A stretch of DNA of 64,000 nt, taken from positions 62,001 to 126,000 of the forward strand of contig JAUWLF010000001.1 of assembly GCA_030613785.1 (NCBI GenBank). Direction: 5' to 3'. The notes below the pieces were generated by a model. It saw only the letters and a program-made list of their open reading frames with translations. It did no database searches and was not told the origin of the DNA. The position numbers and the translations under genes were made by a program. Within the stretch, counting starts at the first letter, position 1. Each line of letters starts with the position of its first letter. The DNA is from Chloroflexota bacterium (GTDB lineage Bacteria > Chloroflexota > Anaerolineae > UBA7937 > B3-Chlor). This document shows, in pieces, positions 34,240 through 44,539 of the stretch.

Positions 34240-34770
34240 GTGAGCCCGATTGACTGGACAGACGTAGTAGAGCAGCGGATCAGAGAAGCCCAGGAAAGAG
34301 GCGAATTCGACAACCTGGTTGGTCAGGGCCAGCCCTTGGACCTCAGAGAGAACCCTTTTGTCAGGCCCGCGTGGCGCCTGGCGTATAGGATTCTGACGAA
34401 TGCGGGCTTCTCACCGGATTGGATTGAGCTGGACAAAACGGTAAGGGCCGAGCTGGCAGAATGCCGCAAGCTGCTGGAAGGCCAGTTGGTCTGGGCCAGA
34501 AAGGTAGCGTCTTCGGGAAGGAGTGACCAGGAGCCGGTCTCTGGACTGGCTGACCTGTATCAATGGACCGTCGCCCGATACACCACTCTGGCAGAGAGAG
34601 CCAACGAGAACATCGAGCTCCTCAACCTAATCACACCCGGGATGTTCCTACAAAGGCACAAGATCTGCATCGCGGAGGAGCTTCGTAGATTCCGACGACG
34701 CTGGCCGCAGAGCAGACAGAACCCTATAACGGATCCCACTCTGTTTGTCCACCGCCACACATCGAGTTGA
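34240..34770 (+). CDS. DUF1992 (DnaJ homologue subfamily C member 28-like) protein
   Basis: A 176-residue protein with the conserved start IDWTDVVEQRIREAQERGEFDNLVGQGQPLDL, then NPFVRPAWRLAYRILTNAGFSPDWIELDKTV. This matches the DUF1992 domain of DNAJC28-type proteins, although no J domain is present. The function is not established. It starts at GTG 34240 after GGAA. It lies 210 nt after the response regulator. Confidence 0.88.
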   Translation: MSPIDWTDVVEQRIREAQERGEFDNLVGQGQPLDLRENPFVRPAWRLAYRILTNAGFSPDWIELDKTVRAELAECRKLLEGQLVWARKVASSGRSDQEPVSGLADLYQWTVARYTTLAERANENIELLNLITPGMFLQRHKICIAEELRRFRRRWPQSRQNPITDPTLFVHRHTSS

Positions 34771-35181
34771 CGGCACGCGTGGACCTGAGCACTTCGCTCA
34801 GTCGGCTCGGAGAATAGCCGCCTACTTCCATCATCGGATCGCCACTTCCATGGTGGTTGATGTCACGGGCACGGTGAGAAGAACCCGGTCCTGTCATTTG
34901 ATCCTGCCGCAGCATGGTGGCGGACCCTCCTAGCTCTCCGGAGACACCTCTCTCACGCCGTGCGCAAGCTGCCAAGGGACTGAACAGTCGCCCTGCCGGC
35001 ACAGCGCCAGCCACTCATCCCGTGCGCGACCCACAAGCAGACACGGGCCACGGTGCCCCCTGAGCACAATGGCGTTACTAGCCAAAACCTGCCTCATGTG
35101 CTATTATTCCAGGCTGTCGCAGCGTGCCTGGGACACATGAATGAAGCTCTAGAACTCGAACACTGGAGAGGAGATAGTGAC
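34771..35181. other. Intergenic region upstream of the beta-oxidation operon
   Basis: 411 bp with no gene that I can support. An extended -10 element (TGCTATTAT, 35099-35107) could start the operon transcript about 75 nt before the thiolase ATG, but a matching -35 is not evident. GAGAGGAGAT lies before the ATG. Confidence 0.45.
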
Positions 35182-36471
35182 ATGAGCGAAGTGGTTATTG
35201 TCAGTGGTGCCAGGACGGCCATAGGTACTTTCGGGGGAGCCTTGAGAGATGTTCCTGTCGTGGAACTTGGGGCTCTTGTCATCAAGGAGGCCCTGCGAAG
35301 GGCGGGCCTGCGGCCCAAATCCGGCGAGGACCTGCTCCAGTATGCACCAGACAGCCTGATGGGCGTCGGCGTGATCGACCTGGAGAGGCAGCATTACGAC
35401 TGGGATGAAAGTCTCAGAGAAGTACAGGTCGACGAAGTGATCATGGGGCATGTGATTCAGGGAGGGCAGGGCCAGAATACCGCCAGACAGGCCACGATCC
35501 ACGCTGGACTTCCGAAGGAGACCAACGCTTTCACGGTGAACAAGGTCTGCGCCTCAGGATTGAAGGCCATCACTCTCGGGGCGCAGGCGATTGAGCTTGA
35601 CCAGGCTGAAGTAGTGGTGGCCGGAGGCATGGAGAACATGAGCCAAGCCCCCTACGCCCTGCCCAAGGCCAGATGGGGCTACAGAATGGATATTACGGGC
35701 GCTGGCAAGGTGACTGACCTCATGGTTCACGACGGGCTATGGGAGATATTTTACGGTTATCACATGGGTCTCACAGCCGAGAACATAGCACAGAGATATG
35801 AAATAGCGAGGGAGGAACAGGACAAGCTCGGGCTCCTCAGCCACCAGAGGGCGCGAAAGTCTATTGCCGAGGGCATCTTTGAGAAGGAAGTTGTGCCGGT
35901 CGTGATTCCTCAGAGGAAGGGCGAGCCGGTGGTGTTCGACATGGACGAGCGCCCCATGGATACGAGCCTCGAGAAGATGGCCAGGCTGAGGCCAGCCTTC
36001 AAGAAAGATGGCACAGTCACCGCGGGCAACGCCTCTGGGATCAACGACGCTGCGGCAGCCCTCGTGCTGATGTCCAAGGAGAAGGCCGAGGAGCTGGGAC
36101 TCGAACCCGTGCTGACACTGAAATCCTACGCCTCCGGCGCTGTTGACCCCGCCTACATGGGTCTGGGAGTCGTCCCAGCCGTCAGGAAGGCGCTGGAGAC
36201 AGCAGGCCTGACCATTGGCGACATGGAGGTCATCGAACTCAACGAGGCTTTTGCCGCCCAGACCATAGCCTGCATGCGAGAGCTGGCGATTAGCATGGAG
36301 AACACCAACGTGCACGGGGGAGGCATTTCACTAGGGCACCCCATTGGGTGCACCGGGGCCCGCCTGATGGTGACCATCATGCACGAGATGCTGAGGGAAG
36401 ATCTGAAGCTCGGGTTGGTGAACATGTGTATCGGCGGCGGCCAAGGGATGGCCGCCGTAGTGGCCAGATAG
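35182..36471 (+). CDS. Acetyl-CoA acetyltransferase (thiolase), copy 1, with an inserted segment
   Basis: Thiolase of 429 residues that condenses or cleaves acetyl-CoA units. The catalytic Cys is in [14 protein letters not shown] (about residue 122), [16 protein letters not shown] supplies the His, and the second Cys is in MCIGGGQG. Compared with the ~392-residue norm it carries about 38 extra residues (roughly 50-88: [14 protein letters not shown], then [15 protein letters not shown]) just before [13 protein letters not shown]. It is first in a plus-strand block with a second thiolase, SDR, HBD, ACAD and a carboxylase subunit. It could work in fatty-acid degradation or in synthesis of acetoacetyl-CoA. 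ATG 35182 follows GAGAGGAGA. Confidence 0.95.
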   Translation: MSEVVIVSGARTAIGTFGGALRDVPVVELGALVIKEALRRAGLRPKSGEDLLQYAPDSLMGVGVIDLERQHYDWDESLREVQVDEVIMGHVIQGGQGQNTARQATIHAGLPKETNAFTVNKVCASGLKAITLGAQAIELDQAEVVVAGGMENMSQAPYALPKARWGYRMDITGAGKVTDLMVHDGLWEIFYGYHMGLTAENIAQRYEIAREEQDKLGLLSHQRARKSIAEGIFEKEVVPVVIPQRKGEPVVFDMDERPMDTSLEKMARLRPAFKKDGTVTAGNASGINDAAAALVLMSKEKAEELGLEPVLTLKSYASGAVDPAYMGLGVVPAVRKALETAGLTIGDMEVIELNEAFAAQTIACMRELAISMENTNVHGGGISLGHPIGCTGARLMVTIMHEMLREDLKLGLVNMCIGGGQGMAAVVAR

Positions 36472-36530
36472 GCAGGAGCATCGGCAATGAGACCCATTCG
36501 AGCTTTCTCCATCTGAACGAAAGGAACGAT

Positions 36531-37718
36531 ATGTCGAAAGACACGGAGATCGTTATCGTCGGTGCAGCCAGAACAGCCATCGGTCGATTCGGAGGAACTA
36601 CATCCCGCATCCCGGCTGTGGAACTGGGCGCTGTGGCCATTGCGGGGGCAGGGGAGCGAGCTGGCATAGATGCTGACACGATAGACGAGGTGCTCATGGG
36701 CCAGGTCATCCAGGCCGGCTGTGGCCAGGCACCGGCCCGCCAAGCAGCGCTCAAGGCAGGGCTACCCGCCACCGTGGGAGCGACGACCGTGAACAAGATC
36801 TGCGGCTCTGGGTTGAAGACGGCGGCCATGGGCGCCAACGCCATCATCGCTGGCGAGGCCGAGATGATCGTGGCGGGGGGCATGGAGAGCATGAACATGG
36901 GGCCGCACCTGATGCCCAATGCCCGAACGGGCTACCGGCTGGGGAACGCGGTACTCATTGACGCCACGGTCCACGATGGACTGTGGTGCGCGATTGACAA
37001 CTGGCACATGGGCAATGCCGCCGAGCTCATCGCGGATGCCATGAGCATAACCCGTGAGGAGATGGATGAGTTCGCCCTGGGAAGTCATGGCAAGGCCATC
37101 AAGGCCATCAACGAAGGGAAGTTCGACGCGGAGATCGTCCCCGTCACAGTGCCACAGCGGAACGCGGACCCTATCGTGTTCGATACCGACGAGAACCCCC
37201 GCGCGGACACCAGTCTGGAGACGCTAGCTCAACTCCGACCCGCCTTCAGGGAAGATGGAAAGTGTACCGCCGGCAACTCCTCGGCCATCACCGATGGTGC
37301 GGCAGCGGTGGTGATCACCAGCGCACGGAAGGCCAGAGACCTCGGAATCGAGCCTTTGGCGCGTATCACTGGCTTCGCGCAGGCGGCCGTAGAGCCGAAG
37401 TGGGTCTTCTTTGCCCCAGTCCACGCCATAGAGACCCTGCTCCAGAAGACAGGTCACAAGCTGGCTGATTTTGATCTGCTGGAGATCAATGAGGCGTTCG
37501 CCTCGCAGAGCCTGGCTGATGGGAGGAAACTCGGCCTGGACTGGGAGAGGCTGAACGTGAACGGAGGTGCGATCGCCCTGGGACACCCCATCGGTTGCAG
37601 TGGAACTCGTATCCTGGTGACTCTCATCTACGCCATGAGGGACCAAAGGGCGAACCTGGGCCTGGCTGCTCTCTGCCTTGGCGGCGGAGAGGCCGTGGCC
37701 ATGAGCATAGAGATGTAG
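36531..37718 (+). CDS. Acetyl-CoA acetyltransferase (thiolase), copy 2
   Basis: A 395-residue thiolase of normal length. Cys is in [14 protein letters not shown] (about residue 92), [14 protein letters not shown] carries the catalytic His, and CLGGGEAVA the second Cys. It starts at ATG 36531 with AAAGGAACG before it; the frame is open upstream but that part overlaps copy 1. It begins 59 nt after copy 1. The two thiolases are clearly paralogous but differ in length and inserted region, so they may prefer different chain lengths. Confidence 0.96.
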   Translation: MSKDTEIVIVGAARTAIGRFGGTTSRIPAVELGAVAIAGAGERAGIDADTIDEVLMGQVIQAGCGQAPARQAALKAGLPATVGATTVNKICGSGLKTAAMGANAIIAGEAEMIVAGGMESMNMGPHLMPNARTGYRLGNAVLIDATVHDGLWCAIDNWHMGNAAELIADAMSITREEMDEFALGSHGKAIKAINEGKFDAEIVPVTVPQRNADPIVFDTDENPRADTSLETLAQLRPAFREDGKCTAGNSSAITDGAAAVVITSARKARDLGIEPLARITGFAQAAVEPKWVFFAPVHAIETLLQKTGHKLADFDLLEINEAFASQSLADGRKLGLDWERLNVNGGAIALGHPIGCSGTRILVTLIYAMRDQRANLGLAALCLGGGEAVAMSIEM

Positions 37719-37863
37719 TATGGGCAAACAAAGCGGCAGTCGCGCAGATGCGGTGCCTTCACACCAACCGGGCAACGGGTCTAGCTAGAGAATCGTCAGC
37801 GCGTCGGATGGAAGCCACTGAGCGCTTCACGCTGCTGATCTCATGTCTGCTTGAGAGGAAGAC

Positions 37864-38604
37864 ATGATCCTGGAAGATAGAGTGGCTATCGTTACCGGAG
37901 CCGGACAGGGCATAGGCCGGGGAATCGCTTTGAAGCTCGCCGAGAAGAGAGCACATGTCGTCGTTTCCGACATCAATGGGCAGACCGCAAGAGAGACCGC
38001 CACAGAGGTGCGTGCTTTCGGTCGCAGAGCCCTCGCGTTGCAGGCAGATGTCTCGAATCGCGCCCAGGTCGAGAAGATGGTGCAGGCTACCTTACAGGAG
38101 TTTGGCACCGTAGACATCCTGATAAACAACGCCGGCATCGCTCGCAGCGCCACGCTGCTCAAGTTGACAGACAAGGACTGGGACGAGGTTCTGGCCGTGA
38201 ACCTGAAGGGCATCTTCCACACCACTCAGGCGGTAGTCCCCCACATGATGGCGGCACGCCACGGCAAGATCGTTAACATCTCCTCCATCTATGGCCGAAC
38301 CGGCACATTGGGCGACTCGAACTACGCCGCCTCCAAGGCTGGGATGATTGGTTTCACCAAGAGCATGGCTCGTGAACTAGCCCGCTATGACATCAATGTC
38401 AATGCTATACTGCCGGGCATGATTGACACACCCCTCTTGCAAGGCATTCCAGACCACTACCTCCAGCCCATGATCGAGGAGATCCCTCTCGGGCGAGTGG
38501 GCACCCCCGAAGATATCGGCAATCTAGCCGCCTTCCTGGCCTCGGATGAGGCGCCATACATCACAGGCGCCGCCATCGAGGTCGCTGGCGGGTGGAGAAT
38601 GTAG
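37864..38604 (+). CDS. Short-chain dehydrogenase/reductase (FabG-like, 3-oxoacyl or 3-hydroxyacyl-CoA/ACP type)
   Basis: A 246-residue SDR. Cofactor loop TGAGQGIG, NNAG at about residue 90, catalytic Ser in NISSIYGR, and YAASK (about residue 155) form the classical triad. It has the typical FabG end DEAPYITGAAIEVAGG. In this operon it could reduce acetoacetyl-CoA (PhaB-like) or oxidise hydroxyacyl-CoA. The substrate is not set by the sequence. It follows the second thiolase by 145 nt and precedes hbd by 21 nt. Confidence 0.94.
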   Translation: MILEDRVAIVTGAGQGIGRGIALKLAEKRAHVVVSDINGQTARETATEVRAFGRRALALQADVSNRAQVEKMVQATLQEFGTVDILINNAGIARSATLLKLTDKDWDEVLAVNLKGIFHTTQAVVPHMMAARHGKIVNISSIYGRTGTLGDSNYAASKAGMIGFTKSMARELARYDINVNAILPGMIDTPLLQGIPDHYLQPMIEEIPLGRVGTPEDIGNLAAFLASDEAPYITGAAIEVAGGWRM

Positions 38605-38625
38605 TCCAGAAGACGGAGATTAGGG

Positions 38626-39474
38626 ATGAATATTCAGAAGGTGGGTGTCGTCGGTTGTGGGCTCATGGGTTCTGGCATCGCGGAGGTGTGTGCCCGCAAC
38701 GGCTACGATGTCGTCGTCCTGGACCTCACAGACGGAATCCTGAAACAGGGCCTGGGTAGAATAGAGAAGTCGCTCTCTAAGGCAGTATCCAAGGGCAAGC
38801 TCTCGGAGGAGGCGAGAGGAAAGACCCTTTCCAGAATCAGCGTGACCACCAAGCCAACCGACCTTGCCGACCGAGACCTGGTTATCGAGGCAGTCCTAGA
38901 GGATCTGGAGGAGAAGAAGAAAGTGTTCGCTGAACTGGACCAGATCTTGGGCCCAAACTCCATCATCACCACCAATTCGTCCTCGCTCTGCGTCATTGAG
39001 ATGGCCTCGGCAACCGAGCGAGGAGACAAGGTTCTGGGAACACACTTCTTCTACCCAGCACCCATCATGCCACTGATAGAGCTAGTGCGCACCATCCTTA
39101 CGAGCGACGAGACGATGAGCACTGCGCAGGAGTTTGCTGCATCTATAGGCAAGGAGACCATCGTAGCAAAGGACAGGCCCGGATACGTGTGCGCACGATT
39201 GATCATCCCTTTCCTGCTGGACGCCGTGCGTGCATGCGAAGAGGGACTGGCGTCGAAAGAGGACATAGACACAGCCTTGGAGATGGGAATGAACCATCCT
39301 ATGGGGCCATTGACGGTGGTAGACTTCTTCGGACTGGATACGTTGCTGTTGATCGCCGACGGCCTATTCGAGGAGTTCAAGGACCCTCGGTTCGCGGCCC
39401 CTACGCTCCTCAGGCGAATGGTGGCAGCTGGGCATTTCGGTCGGAAGACCGGCGAAGGGTTCTATCAGTACTGA
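38626..39474 (+). CDS. hbd: 3-hydroxybutyryl-CoA dehydrogenase
   Basis: NAD(P)-dependent 3-hydroxyacyl-CoA dehydrogenase, 282 residues, single-domain Hbd type. N-terminal GVVGCGLMGSGIAEVCARNG binds the nucleotide, GTHFFYPAPIMPLIELV contains the catalytic His, and RPGYVCARLIIPFLLDAV and GMNHPMGPLTVVDFFGLDTL complete the family pattern. Interconverts acetoacetyl-CoA and 3-hydroxybutyryl-CoA. Followed 15 nt later by an acyl-CoA dehydrogenase. Confidence 0.96.
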   Translation: MNIQKVGVVGCGLMGSGIAEVCARNGYDVVVLDLTDGILKQGLGRIEKSLSKAVSKGKLSEEARGKTLSRISVTTKPTDLADRDLVIEAVLEDLEEKKKVFAELDQILGPNSIITTNSSSLCVIEMASATERGDKVLGTHFFYPAPIMPLIELVRTILTSDETMSTAQEFAASIGKETIVAKDRPGYVCARLIIPFLLDAVRACEEGLASKEDIDTALEMGMNHPMGPLTVVDFFGLDTLLLIADGLFEEFKDPRFAAPTLLRRMVAAGHFGRKTGEGFYQY

Positions 39475-39489
39475 GGAGGAACCATCATC

Positions 39490-40638
39490 ATGGACTTCAG
39501 TCTTACCGACGAACAGCGGATGATTCAGGAACTGGCCCGCGACTTCGCCACAGAGGTATTAGCCCCTGCTGCTCCCATCATAGATCAAACGGAGGAGTAT
39601 CCTTTTGAGAACTGCCGGCGGATGGGGGAACTGGGACTGATGGGGATAGAGGTGCCCGAGGAGTATGGAGGCACCGACGCTGACACGGTGAGCTATGTGG
39701 TGGCGCTGGAAGAGGTGTCCAAGGCCTGCGGTTCAAGCGGAACCATCATGTCCGTCAACAACTCTCTCGTCTGCCACGGCTTGGCGGTGCACGGCACACC
39801 TGAGCAGCGAGAGGAATACCTTCGCCCGGCGGCGTCGTTTGAGCGGATCGGCACTTTCAGCCTTTCTGAGCCCCAGGCAGGTTCCGACGCGGCCAGTCTG
39901 CGTACCAAGGCTGTGCGTGACGGGAACTACTACCTCGTAGACGGCGCCAAGAACTTCATCAGCAGTGGCGACGTCGCTGATTTCCACATCGTGTTCTGCG
40001 TCACTGATCCTGATGCCGTACCCAAACACCGCGGCATTAGTTGCTTGCTGATAGACACCGACACTCCCGGTTTTTCAGCTGGGAAATCCGAGGAGAAATT
40101 GGGCATCCGAGCAGCTCACACCGCCGCTTTGTATTTCGAGGATTGTCGAGTCCCCGTCGCCAACCGCCTCGGAGAGGAGGGTCAGGGTTTCAGAATCGCC
40201 ATGGAGGTCCTGGATGCCGGGCGCATCGGCATCGCCGCCCAAGCCTTGGGGATAGGTCAGGCTGCTTTCGAAGCGTCCAGAGACTATGCCTTGGAACGAG
40301 AGCAGTTTGGCAAACCACTGGCCCGACACCAGGCGATACAGTTCATGATCGCTGACATGGGTACCAGGCTCGAGGCCGCGCGACTCCTGACCTTCAAGGC
40401 AGCGCTGAAGAAGCAGCGCAAGGAAAGATTCTCTCTCGAAGCGGCCATGGCCAAACTGTACGCCTCAGAGTCTGCCACGTGGGTTACCTACAAGGCCATC
40501 CAAATCTATGGCGGATATGGGTACATGAGAGAATACAACGTCGAACGGTATTTCCGGGACGCCAAGATCACCGAAATCTATGAGGGTACATCAGAAGTGC
40601 AGCGCATGGTCATCGCCAGGCAGATGCTGCGAGACTAG
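39490..40638 (+). CDS. Acyl-CoA dehydrogenase (short-chain/butyryl type)
   Basis: FAD flavoenzyme of 382 residues that makes or reduces the alpha-beta double bond of acyl-CoA. It has FSLSEPQAGSDAAS (FAD/substrate region), ISSGDVADFHIVF, RIGIAAQALGIGQAAFEASRDY, YGGYGYMREYNVERYFRDAK, and IYEGTSEVQRMVIARQML with the catalytic Glu of short-chain enzymes. No etfAB genes are close by. ATG 39490 with GAGGAGGAA upstream. A crotonase that would link it to hbd is absent here. Confidence 0.96.
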   Translation: MDFSLTDEQRMIQELARDFATEVLAPAAPIIDQTEEYPFENCRRMGELGLMGIEVPEEYGGTDADTVSYVVALEEVSKACGSSGTIMSVNNSLVCHGLAVHGTPEQREEYLRPAASFERIGTFSLSEPQAGSDAASLRTKAVRDGNYYLVDGAKNFISSGDVADFHIVFCVTDPDAVPKHRGISCLLIDTDTPGFSAGKSEEKLGIRAAHTAALYFEDCRVPVANRLGEEGQGFRIAMEVLDAGRIGIAAQALGIGQAAFEASRDYALEREQFGKPLARHQAIQFMIADMGTRLEAARLLTFKAALKKQRKERFSLEAAMAKLYASESATWVTYKAIQIYGGYGYMREYNVERYFRDAKITEIYEGTSEVQRMVIARQMLRD

Positions 40639-40692
40639 CATGCAATCTCATGAAGGGCCGACAGAGACAGAGAGCCAGATCAGGAGAATCAA

Positions 40693-42243
40693 ATGAGCGT
40701 GGATCCCAAAACCCAGAAACTGCGTGAGATGAGGCAGCAAGCTCGGTTGGCCGGTGGCCAGCAACGCGTGGATGCCCAGCACGCCAAGGGCAAGCTTACA
40801 GCTCGGGGACGTTTGGACCTGCTTCTGGACGAGGGCTCCTTCCGCGAACTGGACATGTTTGTGACCCACCGCACTGCAGGATTTGGCCTGGAGGACAAGA
40901 AGTTCCTCAGCGATAGTGTAATAACCGGTTGGGGCACTATTGATGGCCGTCTTGTCTACGTGTTTTCCCAAGACTTCACGGTCTTCGGCGGCTCGCTGGG
41001 AGAGGTGCATGCTGAGAAAATCTGCAAGGTCATGGACCTCGCTGCGAAGAACGGCGCACCAGTGATCGGCCTCGACGACTCCGGTGGGGCTCGCATCCAG
41101 GAAGGGGTGGTTTCCTTGGGTGCCTATGCCGATATCTTCCTGCGCAACACACTCTCCTCTGGCGTTATTCCCCAGATATCTGCGATCATGGGGCCTTGCG
41201 CGGGTGGTGCGGTATACTCCCCGGCGATAACCGACTTCATTGTCATGGTCAAGGGAACCAGCCACATGTTCATAACCGGCCCCAGTGTCATCAAGACCGT
41301 GACTCGCGAGGAGGTGACCTTCGAGGAACTGGGCGGAGCGAAGACCCACAACACCCTTAGCGGAGTAGCGCACTTCGCCGCCGAGGACGAGGAGGATTGC
41401 ATGCGCATCCTTCGTGAGCTTTTCAGCTACATCCCACAAAACAACATGGAAGACCCACCGCTACTCACGCCCTCCGATGACCCTCTACGCATGGATGAGG
41501 AACTGGACTCCATGGTTCCCGACAGCTCCACCAAACCCTACGACATGAAAAAGATCATCCGCCGAATCGTGGATCATGGACGCTTCTTGGAGGTCCATGA
41601 GCACTGGGCGCAGAACATCGTCATAGGCTTCGCTCGTCTCAACGGGCGTTCGGTGGGCATCGTGGCTCAGCAGCCAGCCGTGCTCGCTGGTGTCCTGAAC
41701 ATCGATTCCTCCGTTAAGGCGGCTCGTTTCGTTCGCTTCTGCGACTGCTTCAACATCCCCATCATCACCTTCGTGGACGTTCCTGGTTTCTTGCCTGGAG
41801 TAGCCGAAGAGCATGGCGGCATCATCCGACACGGCGCCAAGCTCCTCTATGCTTACTGTGAGGCAACGGTGCCCAAGATCACCATCATTACGCGCAAAGC
41901 ATACGGGGGAGCCTATGTCGTCATGAGTTCCAAGCACATTCGCGGCGACATCAGCTATGCCTGGCCCACCGCTGAGATCGCGGTCATGGGGCCTGGCGGC
42001 GCCGTGAACATCATCTTCCGAAAGGAGATAACGGCGGCCGAGGATTCCGAGGCCGAGAGGGAGAGGCTCAGCCAAGAGTACCGGGAGAGCTTTTCCCACC
42101 CCTACGTCGCCGCTTCCCGAGGCTACATTGATGATGTCATCGAACCTCGAGAGACGCGCCCACGACTAATCGAAGCGCTGGAAACCTTACAGAACAAGCG
42201 GGACCGCAACCCGCCCAAGAAGCACGGGAACATCCCATTGTAG
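40693..42243 (+). CDS. Acyl-CoA carboxylase, carboxyltransferase (beta) subunit
   Basis: 516-residue carboxyltransferase of the PccB/methylmalonyl-CoA decarboxylase-alpha family. It shows [28 protein letters not shown], the oxyanion regions [16 protein letters not shown] and [14 protein letters not shown], and the second half with [30 protein letters not shown] and [18 protein letters not shown]. It would transfer carboxyl between biotin and propionyl-, acetyl- or longer acyl-CoA. No biotin carboxylase or biotin-carrier gene is adjacent, so the rest of the complex is elsewhere. Starts with ATG 40693 after AGGAGAAT. Terminal gene of the fatty-acid block. Confidence 0.94.
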   Translation: MSVDPKTQKLREMRQQARLAGGQQRVDAQHAKGKLTARGRLDLLLDEGSFRELDMFVTHRTAGFGLEDKKFLSDSVITGWGTIDGRLVYVFSQDFTVFGGSLGEVHAEKICKVMDLAAKNGAPVIGLDDSGGARIQEGVVSLGAYADIFLRNTLSSGVIPQISAIMGPCAGGAVYSPAITDFIVMVKGTSHMFITGPSVIKTVTREEVTFEELGGAKTHNTLSGVAHFAAEDEEDCMRILRELFSYIPQNNMEDPPLLTPSDDPLRMDEELDSMVPDSSTKPYDMKKIIRRIVDHGRFLEVHEHWAQNIVIGFARLNGRSVGIVAQQPAVLAGVLNIDSSVKAARFVRFCDCFNIPIITFVDVPGFLPGVAEEHGGIIRHGAKLLYAYCEATVPKITIITRKAYGGAYVVMSSKHIRGDISYAWPTAEIAVMGPGGAVNIIFRKEITAAEDSEAERERLSQEYRESFSHPYVAASRGYIDDVIEPRETRPRLIEALETLQNKRDRNPPKKHGNIPL

Positions 42244-42282
42244 CAGGCGTTCCTCGAACTGGACATATTCTCGGATAGTACT

Positions 42283-42687
42283 ATGACACACTACACCATT
42301 GTGTTCGATGGAGGGAGTCGCGGTAACCCTGGAGTGGGATACGGCAGTTACGCCCTGCGGCGAAACCGGGATGGCAAATTGAGGAAGAGGCGCTTGAGAT
42401 TCGGGGAACAGGTAACCTCCAACGAGGCGGAATACCAGGCTCTCATCGAGGCCCTGGAAGACCTGATCGGAACCATACGGAAAGCCGGTCGCTCCCCGAA
42501 GGATTTCTCTGTGGAGATCAAAGGCGACAGCCGACTCATCATGCACCAGATAGAGGGTTCCTGGAAAACCAAGAGCCTGAATCTGATGCCGTTGCGAGAC
42601 AAGGTCGAGGAGTTGTTAGCCGAGCTGGGCCCCTTCGAGCTGACCTGGCAACCTCGCAGGGAGAGCGTCAAGCTGCTTGGACATTGA
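42283..42687 (+). CDS. RNase H-like (reverse-transcriptase-like) protein
   Basis: 134-residue RNase HI-fold protein. YTIVFDGGSRGNPGVGYGSY (first Asp), TSNEAEYQALIEALE (Glu) and VEIKGDSRLIMHQIEG (second Asp) give three of the catalytic carboxylates. The chain ends at RRESVKLLGH. The usual fourth Asp, in the R-x-x-N-x-x-A-D-x-L-A region, is absent, so either a His takes over or activity is reduced. The same LGH ending occurs in relatives named 'reverse transcriptase-like protein', so it is not necessarily a truncation. Confidence 0.88.
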   Translation: MTHYTIVFDGGSRGNPGVGYGSYALRRNRDGKLRKRRLRFGEQVTSNEAEYQALIEALEDLIGTIRKAGRSPKDFSVEIKGDSRLIMHQIEGSWKTKSLNLMPLRDKVEELLAELGPFELTWQPRRESVKLLGH

Positions 42688-42729
42688 GACCGGTGCACAT
42701 GACTTGAGTGAAGCCGAAAGGACTATCGC

Positions 42730-44085
42730 TTAGTCGCTAGCCGCGAAAAGCCGCATGAACTCGCCCATGTACTTGATGGCTTGTATGTAGTCGCTAAGAC
42801 GGATGTTCTCGTTTGGAGCGTGAATTCTGGACTTCGCGTGGCCCACTCCGACCCCAGAGACCGCCGGTATGCCCAGCGCCTGGCTCAACTCGTACATGGG
42901 CCCACTCCCCGCCATCAAAGGATAGACAACCGGATCCCGTCCGTAGACGAGCTTGGCGGCCTCGACTGCAGCCCTGGCTACGGGGGCGTCGGGAGAGGAC
43001 TGAGCCGGATGCTCCCCGGACATAGGAACGATGTCCACGTCCTCGAACCCCCTGCGGTCGAGGTGCTTGCGCAGCAAGTCCAACACCAGCTCTGGTTCAA
43101 GATCGGGCACCAGGCGAAAATCCAGCTTCACCATAGCTTCGCTGGGGAGAACTGTTTTCGAGCCTTCACCGGTGTAGCCAGCCCATATGCCGCAGATAGT
43201 ACACGTCGGCGCGTAGAGAAGGCGCTTGACCGCATCTATCCCCTCCGCCCCGCCCAGGAACTGCGGAATCCCGAAGTCCTTCCTAATCTGTTCCTCCTCA
43301 AAGGGGATCTTCTTTAGAAGCTCCATCTCCTCCATCGGCGGCTCAGCCACATGGTCCATCAAACCATCCACGGTGATGCGATCCCGTTCGTCCTTCAGCG
43401 TGTTCAAGGCCCACACGAGCCGCCACACAGGGTTGGGGATCAATGGCGCCCAGGAGGAGTGAATATCTCTGGAAGCACCTTTGACTCGCAACTCCAAGTA
43501 CTGAATGCCCTTCAGTCCCAGGTACAGTGCAGGCCGCCCGCACATATCTTTCGCCGCGCCCTCCCACAGGAGACCATCAGCCCCCAACAGCAACTCCCCG
43601 TTCTCCGCCACAAACTGCGCCAGGTGTGGGCTACCTATCTCCTCCTCCCCTTCGAAGAAGAACTTGACCTTCAACGGGAGCTCGCCCACCGTTGCTTGAT
43701 AAGCCTCGATAGCCTGCAACCGTGAGACCAGGTCACCCTTGTTGTCGGACACTCCTCTGCCGTAGAGGAAACCTTGGCGAATCTCCGGGGAGAACGGTTC
43801 CGATTCCCACTGGTCCAGCGGCTCCGGGGGCTGAACGTCGTAGTGGTCGTAGACAACGAGGGTCCTATCCCCACTCCCCATCTCGCCGTAGACGACCGGC
43901 GGCGCACCCGCCACTTGGATCAACCGAGCATCTGCGCCAATGGCCTGCAACATCTCGAGAACCATGTCTGCCGTCTCCGTCAGGCCCAGTTTCTGTGCAG
44001 CCACACTTGGCTGGCTACACAGGTTCTTCAGCTGGGCCAGAAAACGATCCTCGTTTGCATCCACATAGGCGTGAAATCTATCCAA
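42730..44085 (-). CDS. M20-family dipeptidase/peptidase
   Basis: Metallopeptidase of about 451 residues (PepV/CNDP-like M20). VVYDHYDVQPPEPLDQW supplies the first metal His/Asp, GVSDNKGDLVSRL the bridging Asp, and FFEGEEEIGSPHL the catalytic Glu pair; the dimerisation domain follows. I chose the TTG at 44085 (LDRFHAYVD) because AAAGGAGAG lies just upstream; the ATG at 44136 in the same frame lacks one. The substrate is probably a dipeptide or N-acyl amino acid. It is followed on the minus strand by no further gene before the RNase H-like gene's end. Confidence 0.92.
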   Translation of the reverse strand: MDRFHAYVDANEDRFLAQLKNLCSQPSVAAQKLGLTETADMVLEMLQAIGADARLIQVAGAPPVVYGEMGSGDRTLVVYDHYDVQPPEPLDQWESEPFSPEIRQGFLYGRGVSDNKGDLVSRLQAIEAYQATVGELPLKVKFFFEGEEEIGSPHLAQFVAENGELLLGADGLLWEGAAKDMCGRPALYLGLKGIQYLELRVKGASRDIHSSWAPLIPNPVWRLVWALNTLKDERDRITVDGLMDHVAEPPMEEMELLKKIPFEEEQIRKDFGIPQFLGGAEGIDAVKRLLYAPTCTICGIWAGYTGEGSKTVLPSEAMVKLDFRLVPDLEPELVLDLLRKHLDRRGFEDVDIVPMSGEHPAQSSPDAPVARAAVEAAKLVYGRDPVVYPLMAGSGPMYELSQALGIPAVSGVGVGHAKSRIHAPNENIRLSDYIQAIKYMGEFMRLFAASD

Positions 44086-44169
44086 AGGTCTCTCCTTTCT
44101 CAAAGGCCATGAGGCAGGCACGGCTATCAAAGGCAATCCATCCCTTTGATACCGATACTCGCGAAACGG

Positions 44170-44481
44170 CTAGGCTCCCGGAGTGCCAAAGAGGCCGAAA
44201 AGCATGGACACCAAAGTCATGACGACCAGGAAGATGCAACCAGCGAAAACGCCCTCCGCTATCCCCTGACCTCTGGTACGCTGCTCGCTTCTGAAGTAGG
44301 TCATGATGATGACGAACGTCAGGGGCATAAAAAAGGCAGCCAACACACCCACAAAAGGCAACTGCATGCCCAGCTGCGCCACGAGTGGAGTCAGCAGCAC
44401 AACCACCACCCCTATGGCCACATTCTGACTAACCAGCGTCCAGTCCATCCCTGACCGCGTACCCCTATCCTTCTTGGACAT
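44170..44481 (-). CDS. Small membrane protein of unknown function
   Basis: I do not recognise the family. A 103-residue protein with three hydrophobic segments: VAIGVVVVLLTPLVAQLGM, VGVLAAFFMPLTFVIIMTYF, and IAEGVFAGCIFLVVMTLVSMLFGLF. The N terminus is basic (MSKKDRGTRSG). ATG 44481 is preferred over the in-frame 44496. It is located upstream of the peptidase on the same strand (84 nt apart), so co-transcription is possible. Confidence 0.65.
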   Translation of the reverse strand: MSKKDRGTRSGMDWTLVSQNVAIGVVVVLLTPLVAQLGMQLPFVGVLAAFFMPLTFVIIMTYFRSEQRTRGQGIAEGVFAGCIFLVVMTLVSMLFGLFGTPGA

Positions 44482-44539
44482 CGCTCTAGCCCCCAACCTT
44501 CTGAGTGATGAGAGTGTCGGAAAGCGCTTCTCGAAGCTG

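Noticed and set aside
42640-42687. Frameshift truncation of the RNase H-like gene.
   Set aside because: The LGH ending resembles that of relatives, so a truncation or frameshift cannot be claimed.
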